Source: Rubrivivax gelatinosus IL144 (GTDB lineage Bacteria; Pseudomonadota; Gammaproteobacteria; Burkholderiales; Burkholderiaceae_C). Taken from it: DNA of 64,000 nucleotides. The stretch is from positions 3,100,001 to 3,164,000 of the forward strand of contig NC_017075.1 in NCBI RefSeq assembly GCF_000284255.1. Reading direction: 5' to 3'. Below are positions 57,301 through 64,000 of the stretch, piece by piece. The position numbers and the translations under genes were made by a program. Each line of letters starts with the position of its first letter. The stretch's first letter is position 1. A model generated the notes under the pieces. The model saw only the letters and a program-made list of their open reading frames with translations, was not told the DNA's origin and searched no databases.

Positions 57301-57502
57301 TCTTGCGTGCGACCTCGGTCTCCAGCTGCGCCGGCGACGCGCCGGGCAGCGACGCCGTCACGGTGACCATCGGCAGGTCGATGTCGGGGAAGTTCTGGAC
57401 CTTCATCGCCCGAAAGCCCAGCAGCCCGGCCAGCGTGAGCAGCACGAACAGCAGGATCGCCGGCGTCGGATTGCGGATCGACCAGGAGGAGACGTTGAGC
57501 AT
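54380..57502 (-). CDS. RND efflux transporter, HAE1-type (second multidrug-like pump)
   Basis: A 1040-residue, 12-helix pump. It opens SSWSIRNPTPAILLFVLLTL. TM4 has VVGVLVDDAIVEIENITRHL and TM10 has MLMGIATKNSILLIDYVILA (proton-relay Asp pair and Lys). The branch (KVQNFPDIDLPMVTVTASLP) is that of pumps with one RND subunit paired with an adaptor of the RND/HlyD type rather than classical AcrB. Substrate unknown. It lies 14 bp after the adaptor and ends the TetR-controlled operon. Confidence 0.92.
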   Translation of the reverse strand: MLNVSSWSIRNPTPAILLFVLLTLAGLLGFRAMKVQNFPDIDLPMVTVTASLPGASPAQLETEVARKIENSIATVQGVKHVYTNLQDGTATLTVEFRLEKPTQEAVDDVRDAVARVRSDLPADLRDPVIQKLDLAGSPILTYTVSSARMDDEALSWFVDNQVTKAMLAVPGVGAVTRVGGVTREVRVELDPAKLLALNATAADISRQLRRIQQEASGGRAGLGGAEQSVRTLATVQSAAELAAMTVSLGDGRQIRLDQVATVADTVAEQRSAALLNGKPVVGFEIVRSRGAGEIDVTDGVRATLERLKQSHPDIQLTEAFNFVDPVVENYDGSMKLLYEGAALAVLVVFLFLRDARSTFVSAVALPLAAIPTFAAMQLLGFSVNGITLLSLSLVVGVLVDDAIVEIENITRHLRMGKTPYQAAMEAADEIGLAVIATTFTLIAVFLPTAFMGGVPGKFFVQFGWTAAIAVFFSLLVARMLTPMMAAYLLKAPRHEAREPGWLAPYLNVVRWCLKHRLRTLAAAALFFVGSFALVPLLDTGFLPPDDLSQTQVTLTLPPGSSFRQTYALAEQARQVVQRNPQVKMVYTAIGGGSAGSDPFAFGGGSNVRTAVLTVNMTHRSERKGLSKQAVEAQLRSALEAVPGARVQVGMGSSNEKYVLVLAGEDGAALAEHARVVERELRTLPGIGAVTSTASLVRPELVVRPDFARAADLGVTSADIADTLRIATAGDYEQDLAKLDLSQRQVPVVVRLPDDARQDIDLLSRLPVPGRRGPVALSNVATLEIASGPSEIARYDRLRNVNFEIELNQRPLGEVQDAAQALPSLRQLPPGVMQTSVGDAEVMEELFASFGLAMATGVLCIYVVLVLLFKDFVQPLTILAALLLSVPGAFLALFVTHTALSMPSMIGLVMLMGIATKNSILLIDYVILARREHGLARWDAIVDACRKRARPIVMTTVAMGAGMMPIALGLGVDPSFRAPMAIVVIGGLITSTFLSLLVIPVVFTFVDDAEQWVARKIRRTDRQGPQTPDGGSFMPPRFGPP

Positions 57503-57516
57503 GGCGGCGCTCCCGT

Positions 57517-58659
57517 TCAGTTGCCGGCCGTCACGGCCGCGGAGCGCGGCGCGCCGACCACCCTCACGGTGTCGCCGTCGCCGAGGAAGCCGCTGCCCGC
57601 GGCGACCACCTTGGCCGCGGCGTCGAGCCCGCCGGTGATCTCGATGCGCTCGCCGGCGCGCCGGCCGACGGCCACCTTGGTCAGCGCGACCCGGGAGTCG
57701 GCGCTCAGCTTCAGCACATAGTGGAAACCGTCGCGCAGCACGACCGCGCTCTGCGGCAAGGTCAGCGCCTCGCTGCTGCCGACCTCGAACTCGCCGCGCG
57801 CGAACATGCCGGCCCGGGTGTCCGCCGACGGGCCGAGGTCGACGTAGACGATGCCGTTGCGCGTCTGGGCGTCGACGGTCGGGGCGACGACGCGCACCGT
57901 GCCGGCGACAGCGGCGCCGTCATTGATCGGCAGCACGCGGGCCCGCATGCCGGGCTTCACGCGCGCCAGGTCGCTGGACGGCAGCTCGGCGCGCCATTCC
58001 AGGCGGCCCTGGCGGATCAGGCGGAACAGCTCCTGCCCGGCCGGCAGCACCGCACCGACGGTGGCCGAGCGGGCCGAGATGACACCGGCGTCGGGCGCGA
58101 GCACCTGCGTCTGCGCCAGCCGCAGCCGCTGCACGCGGGCGGCGGCGCGCTGCGCCTGCAAGCGGGCTTGGGCCGTTCGTTCGGCGGTGAGGTACTGGCT
58201 GACCTGCTGCGCACTCAAGGCGCCGCTGGGCTGCAGCTCGCGGGCGCGCCCGGCGTCGGCGGCGGCCTCGGCCAGCGCGGCCTCGGCTTCGGCGACGCCG
58301 GCGTCGATCTGCGCCAGATCGGCCTGCACCGTGTCGGGCGCGAACACCGCGAGCACCTGGCCGCGTTTGACGACGTCGCCGACGTTGGCGCGCACCTCGG
58401 CCAGGCGCAGGCCGTTGGCTTCGGTGCCGACGCTGGCTTCCTGCCAGGCGGCGACGTTGCCGTTGGCGGCGATGCGGATCGGCAGCCGCTCGATCTGCGG
58501 CTGGGTCACGGTCACCGTCAGCGCGGCCTTGGGTGCCGGCGCGGCCTTCGGCTCGTCGGCAGCGCGGGCACCGAACGCGAGGAAGGCGGCAGCGGCCACG
58601 GCAGCCACCGTGCACGACAGCACGAGGAGCTTGGAACGCGAGGGCATGGCGAAAGGCAT
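57517..58659 (-). CDS. RND periplasmic adaptor (HlyD-like)
   Basis: A 380-residue membrane-fusion protein with an N-terminal membrane anchor or signal (LLVLSCTVAAVAAAAFLAFG). Lipoyl halves are ANGLRLAEVRANVGDVVKRG and VLAPDAGVISARSATVGAVL, flanking an Ala-rich hairpin. The beta-barrel and membrane-proximal parts follow. The start at 58659 has GGAG five bases upstream; a downstream ATG at 58647 would also keep the signal. It begins 10 bp after the channel gene. Confidence 0.9.
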   Translation of the reverse strand: MPFAMPSRSKLLVLSCTVAAVAAAAFLAFGARAADEPKAAPAPKAALTVTVTQPQIERLPIRIAANGNVAAWQEASVGTEANGLRLAEVRANVGDVVKRGQVLAVFAPDTVQADLAQIDAGVAEAEAALAEAAADAGRARELQPSGALSAQQVSQYLTAERTAQARLQAQRAAARVQRLRLAQTQVLAPDAGVISARSATVGAVLPAGQELFRLIRQGRLEWRAELPSSDLARVKPGMRARVLPINDGAAVAGTVRVVAPTVDAQTRNGIVYVDLGPSADTRAGMFARGEFEVGSSEALTLPQSAVVLRDGFHYVLKLSADSRVALTKVAVGRRAGERIEITGGLDAAAKVVAAGSGFLGDGDTVRVVGAPRSAAVTAGN

Positions 58660-58669
58660 CGGGGCTCCG

Positions 58670-60097
58670 TTATCGGTTCGGGTCTTGCGCCGCGGTGGCG
58701 TCGGCCGCGCTCCAGCCACCGCCGAGCGCGCGGTACAGCGCGATCCAGGCGGCGACACGTTCGCGCTGCAGGTCGATCAGCGCGACGCGGGCCTGCACGG
58801 CGCTGCGGCGCGCGTCCTCCAGCTCGAACAAGCTGGCGGCGCCGCTCTGCTGGCGGCGCTCGGTGGCGCGGAACGCGAGCTCGTAGCCTTCGGCGGCGGT
58901 GCTTGCGTCGTCGGCGCGCGTGGCCGTGCTCTTCAGCTGCAGCAGCGCCTCTTCCACCTCGCGCACCGCGGCGCGCAGCTGGCTGCGGTAGGCGACGGCG
59001 GCGGCGTCGTAGGCGGTGCGCGCGGCGTCGACGTTGGCGCGCCGCGTGCCGCCGTCGAACAGCGGCAAGGTCACCGCCAGCGGGCCGACCGACCAGGTTC
59101 GGCCGTCTAGCTGGGCGCCGGCGGCGTCCAGCCGCGCGGCGGCGACGGTGCCGGCCAGCGTGATGCGCGGCAGCCGTGCGGCGCGGCTTTGCGCCAGGTC
59201 GCCGCTGGCGGCCACCAGGTCGCGGCCGGCGGCGTAGAGGTCGGGCCGCTGGTTCAGCAGCGCGCCGGGCACGGCCTGCACGTCGATCTGCGCCGGGCGC
59301 GGCAGCTCGGCCGTGCGGGCCGCGAGACGGCCGCGCAGGCCAGGCTCGTCGTCACCGGTCAGCGCGACCAGCGCCTTGAGTTCGGCGTCGCACTGCGCCT
59401 GCTGGGCGGTGAGCAGCGCGTTGCCCTGCGCGGCGCTGGCGCGGGCCAGCGCGGCGTCGGCCGGCGCCCGGAACCCCGCGCGGGCGCTGAGTTCGGTCAG
59501 CCGGGCCGATTCGGCGCGCGACGCGGCGTCGGCGCGGCTCTGCACGAGCTGCGCTTCGCAGGCGCGCAGCGCGAGGTAGCGGCCGGCGACCTCGGCGGCC
59601 ACCGACACACGCGCCGCGTGCCACGACGCTTGGGCGCCTTCGAAACGCGCCTGCGCCGCGTCGCGGGCGGCGCGGCCGCCGCCGAAGAGGTCGAGCTCCC
59701 AGCCCGCCTGCAGCCCGGCCGAGCGGCTGGTGCCGACCGAAGCACCCAGCTCGGACCGAGCACGGGTGACGCCGGCCGTGGCCTCGAGCGTCGGCAGCAG
59801 CGCCGCCCCGGCGGCGACGCCGGCCGCGCGCGACTGCGCCAGCCGGGACGCGGCGGCGGCGAGCGTCGGGCTTTCCTGCTGCGCTGCGGCGATCAGCTGC
59901 ACGAGCAACGGGTCGTCGAACTGCTGCCACCAGCGCGTCAGATCGGCCACGCGGCCGTCGTGCGGCAGCGGCGCCGACCATTGCGGCGGCGCGACGGCCG
60001 CAGGTGCAGGCGGCGGCTCGACCGCCGCACAGGCGCCCAGCAGCAAGGCCGCCAGGGCCGGCGCGGCACGGCGGTGGAACGTGAGATGCATGGTCAT
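58670..60097 (-). CDS. Outer-membrane efflux lipoprotein (NodT/OprM-like)
   Basis: A 475-residue TolC-type channel with lipobox LLLGACAA. Landmarks are RWWQQFDDPLLVQLIAAAQQ, GWELDLFGGGRAARDAAQAR and VPGALLNQRPDLYAAGRDLV. Its ATG shares one base with the TGA of the MFS gene (TGATG), so translation is coupled. It would serve the RND subunit encoded downstream. Confidence 0.92.
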   Translation of the reverse strand: MTMHLTFHRRAAPALAALLLGACAAVEPPPAPAAVAPPQWSAPLPHDGRVADLTRWWQQFDDPLLVQLIAAAQQESPTLAAAASRLAQSRAAGVAAGAALLPTLEATAGVTRARSELGASVGTSRSAGLQAGWELDLFGGGRAARDAAQARFEGAQASWHAARVSVAAEVAGRYLALRACEAQLVQSRADAASRAESARLTELSARAGFRAPADAALARASAAQGNALLTAQQAQCDAELKALVALTGDDEPGLRGRLAARTAELPRPAQIDVQAVPGALLNQRPDLYAAGRDLVAASGDLAQSRAARLPRITLAGTVAAARLDAAGAQLDGRTWSVGPLAVTLPLFDGGTRRANVDAARTAYDAAAVAYRSQLRAAVREVEEALLQLKSTATRADDASTAAEGYELAFRATERRQQSGAASLFELEDARRSAVQARVALIDLQRERVAAWIALYRALGGGWSAADATAAQDPNR

Positions 60098-61290
60098 CAG
60101 GGAGTCGGTTGGCTCTCGCCTTCGCGCGCGCGCCGGCTGAACAGCAGCGGCAGCGCCAGCAGGTAGAACAGCGCCGCGGCGATCCAGACGCTGCCCGGCG
60201 CAGACTGCTGCGTCGCCGCGAAGGCCGCCGTGACGACCAGCGGCCCGCCGACGCCGATCAGGCTCGTGAGGCTGGCCAGCGTGCCCTGCAGCTCGCCCTG
60301 GTGCTGCTCGTCGACCTGGCGCGCCAGCATCGCCTGCAGCGCCGGCAAGGCCAGGCCGCCGGCGGCGAACAGCGGCAAGAGCGCGAACGGCATCCAGCCC
60401 ACCGTCGCCACGCCGATCAGCACGAAGCCCAGGCCGTCGGCGGCCATGCCGACCAGCAGCCCGCGCCGCTCGCCGAGCCGGGCCACCAGCGGCCCGGTGA
60501 CGAAGGCCTGCGAGACGGCATGCAGGCCGCCGTAGCAGGCCAGCGACAGGCCCGCGACCCAGGCGGTCCAGCCGTAACGCTCCTGCCCGTACAGGATCCA
60601 CAGCGAGCCCGGCACCTGCGACACCAGCGCGACGACGGCGAACACGCCGACCAGCGGCAGCAGCGGCCGCCGGCCCTGCAGGCGGTGCAGCGCCGAGAAG
60701 GCGCTGAGCTTGACGACTTCCAGCGCGGCCGTGCGGTGCTGGTTGGACTCGGGCAGCACGCGCCAGGCGAGCAGCAGGTTCAGCGCGTTCATCGCCGCCG
60801 CTGCCAGGAAGGGCGCACGCAGCGACCATTCGCCGAGCGCGCCGCCGATCAGCGGCCCGACGACGAAGCCCAGGCCCAGCGCCGCGCCCATCTGGCCGTA
60901 GCGCCGGGCGCGGTCGGGCTCGTCGGTGACGTCGGTGATGTAGGCCGTGCCCACCGCCATGCTGGCGCCGGTGACACCGGACAGCACGCGGCCGACGTAC
61001 AGCCAGGCCAGGTTGGGCGCCAGCGCCATCAGCACGTAGTCGGCCGCCGCGCCGGCCAGCGAGGCCAGCAGCACCGGCCGGCGGCCGTAGCGGTCGCTCA
61101 AGGCGCCCAGCACCGGGGAGAACAGGAACTGCATCGCCGCATAGACGGCCAGCAGCGCGCCGTAGTGGTAGGCGGTGGCGTCGGCACCGGCGAGTTCACG
61201 CAGCAGGCCGGGCAGGATGGGGAACACCAGGCTCATGCCGACGGCGTCCAGCGCCAGCGTCAGCAGGATGACGGTCAAAGCTCGGTTCAC
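60097..61290 (-). CDS. tetA: TetA-type MFS efflux transporter
   Basis: A 397-residue, 12-helix drug/H+ antiporter. Matches to class A/C tetracycline pumps include TLALDAVGMSLVFPILPGLL, FSPVLGALSDRYGRRPVLL (motif A), RVLSGVTGASMAVGTAYI and AMLARQVDEQHQGELQGTLA. It starts with GTG behind GAGAGAG, 9 bp from a tet-operator-like palindrome. The likely substrate is a tetracycline or related compound, but environmental members can have other drugs. It is the first gene of a four-gene operon with a complete RND system. Confidence 0.87.
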   Translation of the reverse strand: MNRALTVILLTLALDAVGMSLVFPILPGLLRELAGADATAYHYGALLAVYAAMQFLFSPVLGALSDRYGRRPVLLASLAGAAADYVLMALAPNLAWLYVGRVLSGVTGASMAVGTAYITDVTDEPDRARRYGQMGAALGLGFVVGPLIGGALGEWSLRAPFLAAAAMNALNLLLAWRVLPESNQHRTAALEVVKLSAFSALHRLQGRRPLLPLVGVFAVVALVSQVPGSLWILYGQERYGWTAWVAGLSLACYGGLHAVSQAFVTGPLVARLGERRGLLVGMAADGLGFVLIGVATVGWMPFALLPLFAAGGLALPALQAMLARQVDEQHQGELQGTLASLTSLIGVGGPLVVTAAFAATQQSAPGSVWIAAALFYLLALPLLFSRRAREGESQPTP

Positions 61291-61298
61291 AGACTCTC

Positions 61299-61313
61299 TC
61301 TATCATTGATAGA
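61299..61313. promoter_or_regulatory. tet operator-like palindrome 1
   Basis: TCTATCATTGATAGA is a perfect 15-bp dyad around a central T, nearly identical to known tetO sites. It lies 9 bp upstream of the tetA-like GTG, so bound repressor would block its promoter. Confidence 0.82.
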
Positions 61314-61332
61314 CGGATTGTGAACCATCTTC

Positions 61333-61347
61333 CCGATCATTGATAGA
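61333..61347. promoter_or_regulatory. tet operator-like palindrome 2
   Basis: CCGATCATTGATAGA, an imperfect copy of the first dyad (core ATCATTGAT), centred 34 bp away and 9 bp before the tetR-like ATG. It would allow autorepression, matching the two-operator layout of classical tet control regions. Confidence 0.72.
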
Positions 61348-61355
61348 GTGACACC

Positions 61356-61976
61356 ATGACCGACCGTGCCCGACTCCACCGCGACGACGTGCTGCGCGCC
61401 GCCCTCGAGCTGTTGAACGAGGTCGGCATCGACGCGCTGACCACCCGCAGGCTGGCCGAGCGCCTGGGCGTGCAGTCGCCGACGCTGTACTGGCATTTCG
61501 AGAGCCGCGCCGCGCTGCTGGACGCGATGTCGGCCGCCGTCATGCTGGAAAGCCGTGCCCGGCTGTCCCCCGACCCGCAGCAGCCCTGGCAGGACTGGCT
61601 GATGGCCGACGGCCTGAGCTTCCGCCGTGCGCTGCTGGCCTACCGCGACGGCGCGCGGCTCCATGCCGGCACCCGGCCTGGCAAGGCCCAGCACGAGCCC
61701 ATCGAGGCCCGGCTGCGCATGCTGCACGCGGCCGGCTTCACGCCGGTCGCTGCGACGACGCTGCTGATGTCGGTGGGTCGTTTCGTCGTCGGCTGGGTGC
61801 TGGAGGAACAGTCGATCCAGCAGCCCGATGCCCTGGCGGCCGCCGCGATTCCCGACGCCACGCAATACCCGCTGCTGGCCGAAGGCTGGGCCGCGACGGT
61901 GGGCGGCGATGCCGACCTGTTGTTCGAGCGCGCGCTGCGTCTGCTCCTGGACGGAGCCCAGGCGCGACGGCGCTGA
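61356..61976 (+). CDS. tetR: TetR-type repressor of the efflux operon
   Basis: A 206-residue repressor. The helix-turn-helix (about 8-50) reads LNEVGIDALTTRRLAERLGV then QSPTLYWHFESRAALLDAM. The C-terminal ligand domain includes MLMSVGRFVVGWVLEEQ-like sequence (LLMSVGRFVVGWVLEEQS), close to TetR of tetracycline determinants. It is divergent from the MFS gene across a 65-bp region with two tet-operator-like sites. Induction by a tetracycline-like ligand is the best inference. Confidence 0.88.
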   Translation: MTDRARLHRDDVLRAALELLNEVGIDALTTRRLAERLGVQSPTLYWHFESRAALLDAMSAAVMLESRARLSPDPQQPWQDWLMADGLSFRRALLAYRDGARLHAGTRPGKAQHEPIEARLRMLHAAGFTPVAATTLLMSVGRFVVGWVLEEQSIQQPDALAAAAIPDATQYPLLAEGWAATVGGDADLLFERALRLLLDGAQARRR

Positions 61977-62024
61977 CGCGGCGCTCGGCAGCCTGCGCCC
62001 TCCCCGGCCCAAGGGCGACGCCGC

Positions 62025-64000
62025 CTATTTGACCGGCTCGATCCTGGGCTGCTTCTGCTTGTCGAGCATGCGCACGTTGAACTTCATCGTCCGGACTTCC
62101 TTGGCGCCCTGCATCACCGTCTTCTCTTCGGTCTTGGTGTACTTGTAGGAGCCCTCGCCTTCCAGCTCCACCACCTTGATCGTGCCGCCGGCCTTGACCG
62201 ACGCGCCCCACTCGTCGGAGCTGGTCTTGGCGGTCGTGTTCTCGTCCTCGGTCTCCAGCGTCAGCTCGAGGTTCGCTTCCTTGGTCTGGCCGATGATGTT
62301 GAAGCCGGTCACGCCGTCCATGCTGCCGAACTGGTCCGTGCGCTGGATCTCCAGCGACCAGCTGCGCGGCTCGATGCCCGAAGGCGCCTGGATCGTGCGC
62401 GGCTTCACGGCGCCCTGCACGCGCACGACGACGCCCGCCTTGATGCTGGACGGCACGTCCATGTAGAGGATGTTGCTGCTCTGCTGGTTGCCGTCCGGGA
62501 TGTAGCTTCGCATCGTCTGCGTGTCCTGCAGCTCGACCTGATAGTCGCCCCACATCTCCTGGCCGGTGTCGAACAGGAAGGTGAAGGTCAGGCGCCGTGT
62601 CTTCGGGCTCAGGACGACGGGCTTCTTCGGCTCCAGCGGCTTGGGAACCCCCTTGATGACGGGCGGGGTCTCGGGCTTGGGTGGCGGCACCGTCTCGGGC
62701 TTGGGCGCGGGCTCCGGCTTGGGGTCCGAAGCCGGTGGCGCCACGTTGTTCTTCACCTGCCCGGTGAGCAGTTCGCTCATCAGGTCGGCCCGTTGCTGCG
62801 GTGACAGCTCCTTGGCATTGCGGATGGTGCTCACCAGGCCGCTGGTCTGGGCGTTCTTCAGCCCTTGCGAGGCCAGCTGCGTGGCGTTGTTGGACAGCGT
62901 CGTGAGGTAGGGCCCCAGCTCCTTGATGCCGGACATGTCCCGGAACGGCCCCAGTGCCGCGAGCACGCCGGACGCCGCGTTGAAGCCGCCGGCGTCCGGG
63001 AGGCTCTGCGGATTGACGATGTTGACGATCGGCGTCGGGAACGCGGTGGGCGCCAGTCCCTTGGTCGGGTCCTGGTAGCGCGAGTCGGTGCTGGCGGGCG
63101 CGATGTCGGGCGCGTCGTCGGGAATGGGCGAGGTCTGCCAGTCCCAGAAGCGGTCGGGATCGATGATCTCCGAGGCGTTGCAGTGGCCGAGCTTGGCCTC
63201 GGCGAACACCCCTCGCGCCGGCACCGTCAGCAGCTGTTCGACGTACTCGAGGTACGGCGTCTTCGACACGCCCAGGTTCCGGGTCTCGAAGGCCTGGTCG
63301 AGCGCCCGCTGGGCGCCGGCCACCGTGGGCATGACCAGATACTCGCCGTCGACCTCGAGCAGGGTGTTGTCGACGAGGTCCAGCAGCGGGACGCCGGCCA
63401 CCCTCCAGCCGTCCAGACGGACGGCGCGGTCGGCCGCGGTCTCCGCCAGCCAGATCGCGCGCCAGTAGTGGCCGGCATGGGCGTTCAGGTGTTCGACCAG
63501 CCGGCGCAGGCAGCAGCGTTCGTCGTCGCTGAGCAGGTCGTCGACCGAGGTCAGCGGCGGCGTGAAGGCGAGCACGTTGGCGCGGGTGCTGCCGTCCCAC
63601 TTGACGGCCGCCGGCGTCGGGACGCCGTCGAACATCGTCCAGCGATCGCTGCCGGACTGCGTCACGAACTTCATGCGCGTCACCAGCCAGTCGGCCGGTG
63701 AGCCGCGGTTCGTGAACTCGATCCGGTTGCCGGGCGCGATCGTCTGTCCCACCTCGATGGCGGCGACGTTGCCCCAGCGGATCTTGCGCGTCGGCCGCAG
63801 CGAAGCGATGAACTCCTCGTTCGGCCGCACACGATGCGGTGCGAAGAAGTTGTCCAGCACCGTCGGCAGCGGGGTCGAGCCGCTCATGACGACCAGCGAC
63901 AGGTCGCTGAAGGCGCATTCGATCGGCGTGCCGCCGGCCTTGGGGATGACCGTCAGATACAGGTTCATCTGCGGGCCGTCGGCGCCCGTCGCGACGGTGA
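62025..64000 (-). CDS. Large protein of unknown function, start beyond or near the window edge
   Basis: At least 647 residues from the first internal ATG (63968). The frame stays open to the window end and that ATG has no ribosome site, so the true start is probably outside. It has no recognisable domain. An N-terminal part with mixed beta/helix (KFVTQSGSDRWTMFDGV, LVEHLNAHAGHYWRAIWLAE) is followed by a Gln/Asn/Ser-rich stretch. A Pro-Lys-rich linker follows (PKPEPAPKPETVPPPKPETP). A beta-rich C-terminal domain ends it (FTFLFDTGQEMWGDYQVELQ, GASVKAGGTIKVVELEGEGS). A DxxG-type cell-surface or secreted architecture is possible, but no function is assigned. Confidence 0.6.
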   Translation of the reverse strand, partial: TVATGADGPQMNLYLTVIPKAGGTPIECAFSDLSLVVMSGSTPLPTVLDNFFAPHRVRPNEEFIASLRPTRKIRWGNVAAIEVGQTIAPGNRIEFTNRGSPADWLVTRMKFVTQSGSDRWTMFDGVPTPAAVKWDGSTRANVLAFTPPLTSVDDLLSDDERCCLRRLVEHLNAHAGHYWRAIWLAETAADRAVRLDGWRVAGVPLLDLVDNTLLEVDGEYLVMPTVAGAQRALDQAFETRNLGVSKTPYLEYVEQLLTVPARGVFAEAKLGHCNASEIIDPDRFWDWQTSPIPDDAPDIAPASTDSRYQDPTKGLAPTAFPTPIVNIVNPQSLPDAGGFNAASGVLAALGPFRDMSGIKELGPYLTTLSNNATQLASQGLKNAQTSGLVSTIRNAKELSPQQRADLMSELLTGQVKNNVAPPASDPKPEPAPKPETVPPPKPETPPVIKGVPKPLEPKKPVVLSPKTRRLTFTFLFDTGQEMWGDYQVELQDTQTMRSYIPDGNQQSSNILYMDVPSSIKAGVVVRVQGAVKPRTIQAPSGIEPRSWSLEIQRTDQFGSMDGVTGFNIIGQTKEANLELTLETEDENTTAKTSSDEWGASVKAGGTIKVVELEGEGSYKYTKTEEKTVMQGAKEVRTMKFNVRMLDKQKQPRIEPVK

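Overview
The window comes from a very GC-rich betaproteobacterium, most likely of the order Burkholderiales (Rubrivivax / Leptothrix / Roseateles-like). The grounds are codon usage, Bug-type solute receptors, ECF42 sigma modules, a PEP-CTERM protein, a Nu-class GST and several RND pumps. Genus is an inference, not a measurement. There are about 54 genes and no rRNA, tRNA, CRISPR array, insertion sequence or prophage. The region reads as accessory chromosome devoted to metals, efflux and signalling.

Layout. 1-3.8 kb: end of an acyl-CoA dehydrogenase, a GST, a MetQ-like receptor and a lone flagellar-rod-like protein. 3.9-7.5 kb: a nickel module (TonB receptor, NiCoT permease, NikR) with two matching NikR boxes. 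7.7-13.7 kb: PEP-CTERM protein, VOC protein, a five-PAS hybrid kinase, a cold-shock protein and a trypsin-fold protein. 13.7-16.1 kb: copper TonB receptor plus a DUF2946 protein. 16.2-18.9 kb: first ECF42 module. 18.9-21.7 kb: a split borosin (alpha-N-methylated peptide) pair in which the N-methyltransferase is fused to a TPR-TM-GGDEF sensor. 22-23.3 kb: a PAS-GAF-GGDEF cyclase. 23.4-29.2 kb: tcuR-like/tcuA/tcuB, Bug receptor and two half-size chromate transporters. 29.2-36.7 kb: tripartite RND pump and divergent two-component system. 37-38.2 kb: ammonium transporter with NtrC and sigma-54 sites. 38.2-45.2 kb: CzcCBA-type heavy-metal pump with accessory proteins. 45.2-47.8 kb: two SDRs and a divergent LysR. 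48-49.5 kb: Na+/H+ antiporter. 49.6-52.3 kb: pirin and second ECF42 module. 52.3-54.1 kb: two proteins of the quinoprotein relay set. 54.4-62 kb: TetR, TetA-type MFS pump and a full tripartite RND pump in one operon. 62 kb-end: an unrecognised large protein running off the edge.

The most unusual object is the borosin pair at 18.9-21.7 kb. A 72-residue precursor with a LigA-like leader lies 24 bp upstream of an 847-residue protein carrying a predicted periplasmic TPR sensor, one membrane helix, an intact GGDEF motif and an OphMA/SonM-like methyltransferase domain. This would physically join c-di-GMP synthesis to peptide backbone N-methylation. Also worth attention are the two ECF42 modules with matching promoter spacing and the NikR-controlled outer-membrane receptor.
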